Part shown: positions 26,937-34,952 of the stretch, one piece after another
Layout of the letters: each line of letters begins with the position of its first letter
How positions within the stretch are numbered: the stretch's first letter is position 1
Source: Dyadobacter pollutisoli
GTDB lineage: Bacteria; Bacteroidota; Bacteroidia; Cytophagales; Spirosomataceae
NCBI RefSeq assembly: GCF_026625565.1
Contig: NZ_CP112998.1
Coordinates: 7,352,501 to 7,416,500, forward strand
DNA length: 64,000 nt
Reading direction: 5' to 3'
Notes under the pieces: model-generated
Told to the model about the DNA's origin: nothing
The model's database searches: none
Seen by the model: the letters and a program-made list of their open reading frames with translations, nothing else
Translations under genes and position numbers: made by a program

Positions 26937-27893
26937 ATATCCAGCAACGCCCTTCACTTTCATCTTCAACCCATAAACCGCAGTCTCAGCAGTAATAAAA
27001 AGCATATCCCTGTTTTTTCCTCCGAAACAGATATTTGCTGTCCAGCCTTTATGAACCGGGAAATGGGCGATCTGTTCCCCTTTTGTATCAAAAACAGTAA
27101 CTCCGTCGCCGGTGATGTAAAGGTTTCCTTCTTCGTCCAGGATCATACCGTCCGAACCTTTGGAGACGAAAAGGGTCCGGTTTGCGAGAGTACCATCCTT
27201 TTGAATGTCATACACATAGGTTTTGCTATCGCCAATGTCAGCGACGTAAAGCTTTTTGCCATCTTTTGTTCCAATAATACCATTGGGTTTCTTCAATTTT
27301 TCATCGACCCTCGTCAGTTTTTTGGTCTTTGGATTCAGGTAATAAACGTGCTGGCCATCCTGCTGCATAGCGGGATCACGTTTCCAGTAATCACGTTTGT
27401 ACAAAGGATCGGTCAGATAAATCCCGCCTTTCGCGTCGATCCAGAGGTCATTGGGGCCATTTAGAAGTTTGCCTTCGTAGTCTTTTACCAACACGGTTGG
27501 CTTGCCATTTTTATCGAAAGACCAAACCTGATTTTCCTCGTCCGAGCAAGCAACCAGATTACCTTTTTTATCGAAATACATGCCGTTGGCCCGGCCTGCA
27601 TTGTCAGAGAAAACACTAAATTTCCCTGTTTCAGCATCCCAGCGAATGATTTTGTTGTTGGGCTGATCGGTAAAGAACACGTTTCCATCTTTGTCGGGTA
27701 CCGGTCCTTCGGTGAATTTGTAGCCATCGCCCAATTTTTCCATCTGAGCTCCGGGAGCCACAATTGATCTTGAATCCATTATTTGCGCTGAAAGTAGGGC
27801 GGGCATCAAAAGCAGTCCGGAGATAATTAAAAATGATAATACAAATAAGTCTTTTCTTCTGTAAAAAAGCATGCCTGATATTGTTATGGTCAT
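26934..27893 (-). CDS. SMP-30/gluconolactonase-type beta-propeller hydrolase, secreted
   Basis: 319 residues. A long hydrophobic signal ends near LLSAQ (residue 37); the in-frame ATG at 27872 would give a shorter and equally good signal. The SMP-30/LRE repeats are clear: YKFTEGPVPDKDGNVFFTD, RANGMYFDKKGNLVAC, LNGPNDLWIDAKGGIYLTD, and GSDGMILDEEGNLYIT. The Glu of TEGP, the Asn of PNDLW and the Asp of GSDGM fit the divalent-metal site of the family. Such enzymes hydrolyse sugar lactones or related esters; the substrate here is not known. Confidence 0.88.
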   Translation of the reverse strand: MTITISGMLFYRRKDLFVLSFLIISGLLLMPALLSAQIMDSRSIVAPGAQMEKLGDGYKFTEGPVPDKDGNVFFTDQPNNKIIRWDAETGKFSVFSDNAGRANGMYFDKKGNLVACSDEENQVWSFDKNGKPTVLVKDYEGKLLNGPNDLWIDAKGGIYLTDPLYKRDYWKRDPAMQQDGQHVYYLNPKTKKLTRVDEKLKKPNGIIGTKDGKKLYVADIGDSKTYVYDIQKDGTLANRTLFVSKGSDGMILDEEGNLYITGDGVTVFDTKGEQIAHFPVHKGWTANICFGGKNRDMLFITAETAVYGLKMKVKGVAGY

Positions 27894-28260
27894 TTCAAAA
27901 AGCCGCAGAATATCTCATCTTACTTCTTTCGACTGACTTGAAATGAAAATACATTCATAAATGACAGGCTGGTGTAACAAATTGTTCGGGCCGCATTTAT
28001 CGAAATGGTTTATCGTATATAAAAGTAAGTTAGTAATTCATCAGTTCGGAAATTTAGTCATATGGCAAAATTTCAATAGCAAACTATTTGGGTTGTAATG
28101 GATAATGTAATGATTAATTTTTATTAATCTATGTTAATAAGATGCTCATTTTGATTTCAAATACCTTTTAAAAACTGAACGCTTACTTTAAATCACTTAT
28201 CAAATAAGTTATTGATTCTAATTCTTTGCTTTGCCTGATTATTTTATTCAAACACACTAG
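27894..28260. other. AT-rich divergent intergenic region
   Basis: 367 bp between the SMP-30 gene and the acyl-ACP-reductase-like operon. No ORF of substance. It holds short inverted repeats (GATTAA/TTAATC near 28112-28129, ACTTAT/ATAAGT at 28195-28209) that could be operator half-sites, and no exact TAnnTTTG element on either strand. Confidence 0.5.
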
Positions 28261-29352
28261 ATGAAAAAATTTGCATTCCTGGTTCATTTACGGGACAATT
28301 ATCGAAAAGATTTAGGAGAATTGGCTTCGCCTCTGGGATTAGTGCCTGATCCGGTTTACCGTTTTCTCTTAAAAAACAGGCCGCTGAAACCGTTTGTGTG
28401 GAGCAATGTTACACTCACTCCTGGGGCGAAGGAGCCCGAAGGTTTTGTGATAATGCTTCCTTATTCAGGAAGGCAATTGCTTGAACAACAAAAGCTTATG
28501 CTTCCACTTGTGATGCGGGGTATGGAGCTGGCCAAGCAAAAAGGGGCAGAAATAATGGGCCTCGGCGCATTAACATCTCCGATTACGCTGGGAGGAAAGC
28601 TGGTTGCCAATAATCCTTTTGTTTCCGTTACAAATGGAAATGCATTTACAGCTGTCATTACCCACGAAAGAATTAAACAGCTCATTGGAAGTTGCCCAAA
28701 CAAACGCCCGGTTGTGGCGTTAGTTGGTGCCACTGGTAGCGTCGGCACACTAGTGAGTTTATTATTGGCCAAACATAATGCTGGTAATAATTATTTACTG
28801 GTCGCTCGAAATGAGAACAGGCTTAAAGCATTGGCTAATAAGATGAATGCATTTGAGAACGACAGTACAGTTTCAATTTCTCAAAATATTGACAGTATAA
28901 AAAGCGCTGATATTGTGGTGTTACTGACGACTGCAGCAGATTGTCTTTTAAAAGCAAATCAGCTTAAAAGAAACGCGATTGTGCTGGATGATACGCAGCC
29001 CCGGAACACGCATCCGGATTTGTTGGTGCAGCGTCCCGACATCAGAATAATAGATGGCGGCTTGGTGTCGGTGACCCATCTGAATTGCACAAGGGGCGGG
29101 ATCGGATTGCCTCAGGGACTTTCATATGCATGTATGGCCGAGACAATGCTTTTAGCGATGGCCGATTACGAGGGTGATTTTAGCATCGGTAACCCTGGCA
29201 CTGAGCAAGCCGAATTCATCAGCACCATCGCAGCCCAATTTGGGGATCTGGGATTTTGTGTAGCCCCCGATCACAGTTTCGGGCAGCCTGTCAGAAATCC
29301 TCTCAATCTCGACGCATTGCGCCAGACTTTTGAAATCGTTACCGACAAGTAG
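28261..29352 (+). CDS. Fatty acyl-ACP reductase-like oxidoreductase (homologue of cyanobacterial AAR)
   Basis: 363 residues, no signal peptide. The layout follows cyanobacterial long-chain acyl-ACP reductase: an N-terminal domain opening with FAFLVHL, then MGLGALTSPITLGG (about 99-112) and VTNGNAFTAVI (about 123-133) where AAR has GGFTSI and TTGNTHTA. The NADPH loop is VGATGSVGT (155-163). SYACMAETMLLA holds Cys291, aligning by eye with the catalytic Cys of AAR in ACFAEAMLLE. If active it would reduce acyl-ACP or acyl-CoA to fatty aldehyde. No aldehyde-deformylating oxygenase is present nearby. Other reading: a shikimate-dehydrogenase-like fold with another substrate. One base separates it from the next gene. 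Confidence 0.75.
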   Translation: MKKFAFLVHLRDNYRKDLGELASPLGLVPDPVYRFLLKNRPLKPFVWSNVTLTPGAKEPEGFVIMLPYSGRQLLEQQKLMLPLVMRGMELAKQKGAEIMGLGALTSPITLGGKLVANNPFVSVTNGNAFTAVITHERIKQLIGSCPNKRPVVALVGATGSVGTLVSLLLAKHNAGNNYLLVARNENRLKALANKMNAFENDSTVSISQNIDSIKSADIVVLLTTAADCLLKANQLKRNAIVLDDTQPRNTHPDLLVQRPDIRIIDGGLVSVTHLNCTRGGIGLPQGLSYACMAETMLLAMADYEGDFSIGNPGTEQAEFISTIAAQFGDLGFCVAPDHSFGQPVRNPLNLDALRQTFEIVTDK

Positions 29353-29353
29353 T

Positions 29354-30619
29354 ATGAAATGCGCTCCAACACAAATTGTATTGCTAGGTGGCGGTTATGT
29401 TACTGTCTGGGCTTATCGCTCATTGATCAAGTCACTCGGCGCACGAATACGGCGGGGCGAGGTGATGATCACTGTTATCTGTCCAAATAAACATCATTAT
29501 TATCACGGTTGGACTGCTGAATCTCTTACTGGCATCATTCAAGAACAAAACCGGATGAGCCTTCTTTCAGAAATTCTTCCAAAAGCGACTTTGATCGTTG
29601 GAATGGCAGAAAGTTGGGATGAAAATGAGCAGCTGGTGTACCTGTCAAAAGAAGATGGCACCAGTCTTTCGGTGCGATATGATCATTTGCTGATCGGGAC
29701 CGGATCATTTGATAAAGAGACGATTAAGGGAAGTCGTTCCTATGGATTTCAGGTCAAAAATCCCGAAGCATTTGATCGGACGAAACAGGCACTTTCGGAT
29801 CTCGTGACCAAAGCTGCCGCTGGGAATGCGGATCAGGCCCGTCATTTACTCCGATTTACGATCGCAGGAGGTGGGTTAACCGGCGTAGAATTAGCAGCGA
29901 ATATTGCAGAATGGCTTAAAGTAATGAAAAGATGTCACAGGTCACTGGATGGAATTAAACCTGAAATATATCTCATTAATAAGGGTAGCAACATTTTGGG
30001 CGCGATAGGTCCCGGGTTGAAAAGACTGGTCAGTTACGCACAAAAAACATTGGAAAGTTACGGAATTGAGATCATTAATAATACCCAATTAACCGAGGTA
30101 ACGCTTACAGGATCCATGCTCAGCAGCGGCATTTTCCTCGAGAGTTCAATGGTAATTTCAACGGTGGGGCAGGGCAGATTAGTTCTGGGCGGAACCGAAA
30201 GTTTGGTGCGTGACGAGGTGGGTAGGTTGCATACCAACGTCTATCAGCAGGTTAGCGGTTTGTTAAATGTCTGGGGCGGGGGAGATGCGTGTCATATCAT
30301 CCATCACGATTCGGGCAAGCCATGCACGTCCAATGCACTTTGGGCAATCAAACACGGACATTACGCCGGCCTGAACATGGCTAGGGCTATCAATGGTAAA
30401 GGGCTCCGGCCTTTTACATATAAAGGTTTGGGACAGACAGCCAGCCTGGGATTGGGAAAAGGGATCACCGAACTATATGGGATGCAATTCACTGGCGCAT
30501 TGGGATGGATCATGAGATGGTTCTTCTTCCAATACTTCATGCCTTCCAAACCAACGATGTTTCGTAACGTTGGTGACTGGTTATCACTATTAGTCCTCCG
30601 AAAAAGGCGGGGGATGTAA
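29354..30619 (+). CDS. NDH-2-like FAD/NAD(P)H-dependent oxidoreductase
   Basis: 421 residues from ATG 29354, which follows the previous stop by one base; the frame is open further upstream but only with a TTG. Two dinucleotide loops are seen: VLLGGGYVTVWAY at the N terminus for FAD, and FTIAGGGLTGVELAANIAEW near 175 for NAD(P)H. NVWGGGDACHI near 310 is the C-terminal FAD motif. The last 60 residues hold an aromatic, amphipathic stretch (GWIMRWFFFQYFMP) and a basic tail, as in the membrane-docking end of type II NADH dehydrogenases. It may recycle a cofactor or pass electrons to quinone for the reductase encoded upstream. Confidence 0.8.
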   Translation: MKCAPTQIVLLGGGYVTVWAYRSLIKSLGARIRRGEVMITVICPNKHHYYHGWTAESLTGIIQEQNRMSLLSEILPKATLIVGMAESWDENEQLVYLSKEDGTSLSVRYDHLLIGTGSFDKETIKGSRSYGFQVKNPEAFDRTKQALSDLVTKAAAGNADQARHLLRFTIAGGGLTGVELAANIAEWLKVMKRCHRSLDGIKPEIYLINKGSNILGAIGPGLKRLVSYAQKTLESYGIEIINNTQLTEVTLTGSMLSSGIFLESSMVISTVGQGRLVLGGTESLVRDEVGRLHTNVYQQVSGLLNVWGGGDACHIIHHDSGKPCTSNALWAIKHGHYAGLNMARAINGKGLRPFTYKGLGQTASLGLGKGITELYGMQFTGALGWIMRWFFFQYFMPSKPTMFRNVGDWLSLLVLRKRRGM

Positions 30620-30639
30620 AACATAAGAAGCATTTCAAT

Positions 30640-30897
30640 CCCGAAAGTCACGATCACCGGAACATGGTCGCTATATTTTTGCCCAGAAATCAAAATCACC
30701 AATTTCGACAGATTCCAGTTTTTCAGCCATATCCGCAGAGACGTAGCAATAATCAATATGATAAGGCCGGTTCCGCGACAGATATAACGTCGGATGTTCT
30801 TCTGCGCCTTGGGTTTGCTTGTAGTGTTTGCTAATGATGTCTTTCACAAACTTTGAAGAATAATGCTGGTGAAAGAGAATATATTTTTCGCTTTGGC
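30640..30897 (-). pseudogene. 3' remnant of an endonuclease/exonuclease/phosphatase-family gene, frameshifted
   Basis: Read on the minus strand the segment encodes HPTLYLSRNRPYHIDYCYVS, then EKLESVEIGDFDFWAK, a stop, and in the next frame YSDHVPVIVTF. These are the catalytic D-Y and SDH-P-(I/V) motifs that close EEP-family nucleases. The break is one extra base in a homopolymer (five A on the minus strand, 30676-30680); four would restore the frame. The N-terminal two thirds of the domain are absent, replaced by unrelated sequence beyond about 30897. A sequencing error could explain the frameshift but not the missing N terminus. Confidence 0.7.
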
Positions 30898-31238
30898 TAA
30901 CAGAGAGGCAGCTCTTGCCACGCCTTAATTATTTTTAATGTATTTGCGTGTATTTTTTTAAATGTAACATAGTAATCGGAATTTCGAATGTGTGACGGCA
31001 TCTTTACTAAATTATCTAAGTCACCCTCCCCATTATACCAGCTATTTAAGGTCAAGATCCTGTACAAAAAGGGAAAGGAATTCTCGTAAGCGTCAACTAC
31101 TCCATTTGAAAGTCCCCGAAGGAAGCCTGGATTTTCCTTCAAGGATTGCATACTTGGGATAAGTTCGGGCGCACTGATAAGGAAGTCAAGAAGCCCTCCA
31201 CCTCTAAGGTCAAAGGCATCCAAAGAGTTTTCTAGCAT
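30897..31238 (-). CDS. Orphan hypothetical protein
   Basis: 113 residues starting MLENSLDAFDLRGGG and ending KAWQELPLC. No motif recognised; no signal peptide. The composition is more AT-rich than neighbouring genes, especially the 3' half, and its end abuts the truncated nuclease remnant. It could be a small gene brought in with foreign DNA or a fortuitous ORF. The long uninterrupted frame with a protein-like mix of residues favours a gene weakly. Confidence 0.4.
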   Translation of the reverse strand: MLENSLDAFDLRGGGLLDFLISAPELIPSMQSLKENPGFLRGLSNGVVDAYENSFPFLYRILTLNSWYNGEGDLDNLVKMPSHIRNSDYYVTFKKIHANTLKIIKAWQELPLC

Positions 31239-31300
31239 GTGTTGTTCAATTTAAATCTGTGTGCGAAAAAAGGATTATTTTAAGAAAACGAATTTAATGG

Positions 31301-31337
31301 TTCACTAAGTTTGCGTCAAACGAAAACACTTAGTGAA
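31301..31337. repeat. Inverted repeat between divergent small ORFs, operator-like
   Basis: TTCACTAAGT (31301-31310) and ACTTAGTGAA (31328-31337) form a perfect 10-bp inverted repeat with a 17-nt spacer that itself holds TTTG/CAAA. The right arm touches a plus-strand ATG at 31337, whose frame runs only 11 codons before a stop. The repeat also lies 63 bp upstream of the minus-strand orphan ORF. It has no T-run, so it is more like a binding site or a transposon end than a terminator. Confidence 0.45.
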
Positions 31338-31586
31338 TGCCTAAGCAGAAGTTTAAGCGGATCAAAAGATAATTCTTGCGGACAAAGTTTAGTCAGCTAA
31401 GTGGCTGACAGAGGCGCTTGACAAGGATCAATTTGCAGACCTTTTTTTGATAATAGAGCAATTCCAAGAGCAAAAACGTTAACGAGCTTTTCGACGAAAG
31501 TGATAACTTCTAATCGCCCGGTGAAGCGGAAACAGGCTCTGCTGGACAGCAACTCGACAGGAATAAGCAGGACGACGGAAATGAAA

Positions 31587-31613
31587 AAGGGGCTGAGAGT
31601 ATCCTGGCCCCTT
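31587..31613 (-). terminator. Terminator after metG
   Basis: On the minus strand AAGGGGC pairs with GCCCCTT (31607-31613 with 31587-31593) over a 13-nt loop, and the right arm continues into a TTTTTC tract. It starts 8 bp after the metG stop codon. Confidence 0.65.
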
Positions 31614-31620
31614 CTCAAAA

Positions 31621-33687
31621 CTAGTTAACAGTTCCTCCGTTCCAGACATCTTTTCCTGGTTGTACGAAGGCAAGGCTTCCATCGCGGTCTTCGGCCATGA
31701 GTATCATGCCGTGGCTCTCCATTCCCATCATTTTACGAGGTGCAAGATTGGCAAGGTATAGTACTTTTTTGCCGATAATCTCGTCTGCCTTAAAGTGCTC
31801 CGAAATCCCGCTCAGTACTGTTCTCTGTTCAGTTCCTATATCAACAAGCAGCTTCAATAGTTTCTTGCTTTTGGGCACATTCTCGGCCTCGACGATCGTA
31901 GCGATACGAATATCCATTTTAGCAAAATCATCATATTGGATTTCCGGCTTGACAGGTGTTATCGTTTTGCCTTCCAGCTCGTTCAGACGTTTCGCGTCGT
32001 GTAATTTCTGAACTTGTTTTTCAATGACGTGATCTTCAATTTTCTCAAACAGCAATTGTGCTTCCTGAATAATCTGTCCCGCTGGTAAAAGATCAGCTTT
32101 GCCGGCGTCTTTCCATAGATTTTCTGTAATTCCGAATTGCTCCTGTAATTTGGCCGCGGTAAAGGGAAGTACAGGCTCGGAAACAATAGATAAGGTCGCG
32201 GAAATCTGCAAAGCGATATTCAAAATGGTGTTAACGCGTTCCGGTTCTGTTTTGATGGCATGCCAGGGCTGGGTATCGGCCAGGTATTTATTACCCAGTC
32301 TTGCCAGGTCCATGATGAATGTCAGCGCTTCCCGAAACCGGTAATTTTCCAGAGAATCTCCGATCTTCGAAGGAAATGCTTCCAGTTCCTTCAATACATT
32401 CAGATCAATTTCTTGCAAATCTCCTTTTGCCGGGACTTTACCTTCACAAAACTTATGGGTCAGGACTGCGGCCCTGTTGATAAAATTACCAAAAATACCT
32501 ACCAGCTCGCTGTTGTTCCTGGTTTGAAAATCTTTCCAGGTAAATTCGCTGTCTTTGGTCTCGGGAGCATTCGCGGTAAGTACATAACGGAGTACATCCT
32601 GTTTGTCCGGCATTTCTTCGAGGTACTCATGAAGCCAGACTGCCCAGTTGCGCGAGGTTGAAATTTTATCACCTTCCAGGTTCATAAATTCATTGGCAGG
32701 CACATTATCTGCGAGAATGTAGTTCCCCTCAGCCATCAACATCGCAGGGAAAATGATGCAATGGAATACAATATTGTCCTTTCCAATGAAATGTACCAGT
32801 TTGGTCTCCCCATCGCCTGTTGGCTGCCACCACTTTTTCCATCCCTCGACTGATCCGGTTTTCTGAAAAAGCCAATCTTTTGTAGCGGAAATGTATCCTA
32901 TCGGTGCTTCAAACCATACGTAGAGCACTTTCCCTTCAGTGTCAGGTAGTGGCACGCTAATCCCCCAGTCGAGGTCGCGGGTCATGGCGCGAGGTTTCAA
33001 CCCGTCCTTTAACCAGGACTGACATTGCCCGAAAACATTGGTTTTCCACTCGCTATGGCCATTAATGTATTTTTCAATCTCAGGTTGCATGGTATCCAGC
33101 GGCAGGTACCAGTTTTTAGTTGCCTTCAAAACCGGGCTGGCGCCAGACAGCATCGAACGCGGGTCTTTTAATTCCAAAGGGCTCAAAGTAGAACCGCAGC
33201 GCTCACATTGATCTCCGTATGCGTTTGGGTTGGCACATATCGGGCAGGTACCTACAATGTACCTGTCCGCGAGGAATTGCTGGGCCGTTTCATCGAAATA
33301 TTGTTCCGTAGTTTCTTCAACAAAGACATTCTTATCGTAAAGATCTTTGAAAATTTCCTGCGAAGTTTCGTGATGGATTTTTTTGCTGGTCCTGGAATAG
33401 ATATCAAATGTGATCCCCAGCGCTTTGAAAGAATTATCAATCTGCTCGTAATATTTGTCCACGACCTGCTGAGGCGTCAGACCTTCTTTTTTAGCTCGGA
33501 TGGTGATGGGAACGCCATGCTCATCGGTTCCGCTGATGAAAGCAACCTCTTTTCCTTTTGAACGCAGGTAACGTACATATATATCAGCAGGAATATAGCA
33601 ACCGGCCAAATGCCCGATATGGATTGGGCCATTTGCATAAATCAGCGCTGCTGTAACGGTATATCGTTTTGGATTGGAAATGGGCAT
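31621..33687 (-). CDS. metG: Methionyl-tRNA synthetase with C-terminal tRNA-binding domain
   Basis: 688 residues, the long bacterial form. The class-I HIGH motif is PIHIGHLAG near residue 20. A zinc finger with two CxxC pairs (TCPICANP and QCERCGS) sits near 145-165. The second class-I motif, usually KMSKS, reads DKISTS near 340, a variant I know from other Bacteroidota MetG. An anticodon-binding helical domain follows, then an EMAP-II/Trbp111-like OB-fold (about 585-688, DFAKMDIRIATIVEAENV and MMGMESHGMILMA) that binds tRNA and dimerises the enzyme. Cytoplasmic and essential. Transcribed alone, with a terminator right after it. Confidence 0.97.
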   Translation of the reverse strand: MPISNPKRYTVTAALIYANGPIHIGHLAGCYIPADIYVRYLRSKGKEVAFISGTDEHGVPITIRAKKEGLTPQQVVDKYYEQIDNSFKALGITFDIYSRTSKKIHHETSQEIFKDLYDKNVFVEETTEQYFDETAQQFLADRYIVGTCPICANPNAYGDQCERCGSTLSPLELKDPRSMLSGASPVLKATKNWYLPLDTMQPEIEKYINGHSEWKTNVFGQCQSWLKDGLKPRAMTRDLDWGISVPLPDTEGKVLYVWFEAPIGYISATKDWLFQKTGSVEGWKKWWQPTGDGETKLVHFIGKDNIVFHCIIFPAMLMAEGNYILADNVPANEFMNLEGDKISTSRNWAVWLHEYLEEMPDKQDVLRYVLTANAPETKDSEFTWKDFQTRNNSELVGIFGNFINRAAVLTHKFCEGKVPAKGDLQEIDLNVLKELEAFPSKIGDSLENYRFREALTFIMDLARLGNKYLADTQPWHAIKTEPERVNTILNIALQISATLSIVSEPVLPFTAAKLQEQFGITENLWKDAGKADLLPAGQIIQEAQLLFEKIEDHVIEKQVQKLHDAKRLNELEGKTITPVKPEIQYDDFAKMDIRIATIVEAENVPKSKKLLKLLVDIGTEQRTVLSGISEHFKADEIIGKKVLYLANLAPRKMMGMESHGMILMAEDRDGSLAFVQPGKDVWNGGTVN

Positions 33688-33876
33688 TTTAAAACGGGTA
33701 AAGTAAATTAAACAACAAAATTCGGAGCTTTTTAGATCGCCGGACCTGATACGAAGGGTAAAATTAGTAAAAGCGCAGTCGCAAAGTAAATATTAACTGA
33801 AATGAGTTTTACCGTTACCCTCTCCAAAAACCAACCTAAAAGACGAACTTTGAACCGCACAATTTGTTCTTAATTT

Positions 33877-34875
33877 ATGAAGGTTCTCATTACCGGTGCC
33901 ACGGGTTTGGTCGGCAGCGCTGTTGCCAAAAAGTTTCTTTCCGAAAATCATGAGGTTTTTACATTGTTCCGTGCGGGGTCAGACAGAAGTTTACTGACCG
34001 GAATAGCTGATCGTTTGCAATGGGTGGAAGGTGACATTCTGGATCTCAGCTTGCTGGAAAAAGCCATTGAGGGCATGGACGTCGTGATACATACTGCTGC
34101 AGTAGTATCCTTTGTGCCTCGCGACCGCAAAATGATGTACAAGGTCAATGTGGAAGGTACAGCCAATGTGGTGAATGTGTGCCTTCAACATCAGTCAGTC
34201 AAACTTTGCCACGTGAGCAGCATCGCCGCAATAGGCCGTCCCGATTCAAGGAAGGTGCTTCCCGGGCAGGATACGGTACTAAACGAAAGCCAGCGCTGGG
34301 AAGATTCTCCCGAGAACTCGGAATATGCCAAAACCAAACACCTCGCTGAACTGGAAGTGTGGAGGGGAGTAGCAGAGGGCCTTAATGCAGTAATCGTTAA
34401 CCCTACATTGATTTTGGGAGAAGGCGACTGGACGAAGAGCAGCACTCAGATTTTTCGTTACGTATATCGGGAAAAGCCGTTTTACACGGAAGGGTTGGCG
34501 AATTACGTGGACGTTCTGGATGTGGCAGAAATCGTTTTTAAGCTGGTTGACTCTGACATTTCAGGAGAAAGGTTTTTGCTCAACGCCGGAAGCATTTCCT
34601 ACCACAACCTGTTTAACTCCATTGCTGACGCAATGCATAAAAAACGACCGTCATTTAAGGTAAAGCCCTGGCTTGCAGGGATTATCTGGCGTGTGGAGGC
34701 GTTGAGGACATGGTTGCTGGGCACGAAGCCATTAATTACCCGGGAAACGGCACAGTCGGCAGCGCGAAGGGTCAGGTATGATAATGCGAAAATCAAAAAT
34801 GCATTAGGTTTTAACTTTCAGCCTGTTGAGAAAACGGTCGCCCGCGTAAGCGAAAGTTTGGTTGGCAAGATTTGA
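33877..34875 (+). CDS. NAD-dependent epimerase/dehydratase-family oxidoreductase (extended SDR)
   Basis: 332 residues. Begins with the Rossmann loop MKVLITGATGLVGSA (TGATGLVG at 6-13). Catalytic Tyr150 and Lys154 lie in SEYAKTKHLAE, with the upstream Ser in HVSSIAAIG near 115. The NPTLILGEGDW segment near 170 matches the dihydroflavonol-reductase/3-beta-hydroxysteroid-dehydrogenase branch of extended SDRs. Likely an NADP-linked reductase of a ketone or sugar-like substrate; not further defined. Divergent from metG and followed by a TPR gene 77 bp later. Confidence 0.85.
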   Translation: MKVLITGATGLVGSAVAKKFLSENHEVFTLFRAGSDRSLLTGIADRLQWVEGDILDLSLLEKAIEGMDVVIHTAAVVSFVPRDRKMMYKVNVEGTANVVNVCLQHQSVKLCHVSSIAAIGRPDSRKVLPGQDTVLNESQRWEDSPENSEYAKTKHLAELEVWRGVAEGLNAVIVNPTLILGEGDWTKSSTQIFRYVYREKPFYTEGLANYVDVLDVAEIVFKLVDSDISGERFLLNAGSISYHNLFNSIADAMHKKRPSFKVKPWLAGIIWRVEALRTWLLGTKPLITRETAQSAARRVRYDNAKIKNALGFNFQPVEKTVARVSESLVGKI

Positions 34876-34952
34876 ATTAAGAGGAATTATTTTATAACTT
34901 TCTTTTATTATTTAGTGGTGCGTTAGCCCTCAATTCTAACCTAGAGGTTCGT

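Larger units (their letters stand above)
30620..31620. other. Kilobase of decayed or foreign sequence
   Basis: Between the flavoprotein gene and metG lies 1 kb without an intact recognisable gene. It contains, in order, a frameshifted 3' remnant of an endonuclease/exonuclease/phosphatase gene, an AT-rich orphan ORF, an operator-like palindrome, scraps of a possible small plus-strand ORF, and the metG terminator. The breaks suggest an insertion followed by decay. Confidence 0.55.

Noticed and set aside
26916..27464. 182-residue plus-strand ORF
   Set aside because: It is antisense to the SMP-30-type gene, whose frame carries clear family motifs; the antisense product has no domain and starts inside the heptamer array.
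31397..31618. 73-residue minus-strand ORF with a hydrophobic stretch
   Set aside because: It runs through the metG terminator and lies antisense to the decayed plus-strand pieces; no start signal and no recognisable protein.
30620..31620. Intact insertion sequence in the decayed kilobase
   Set aside because: No transposase motif, no matching ends at both sides and no target-site duplication could be found; only a single inverted repeat between small ORFs.
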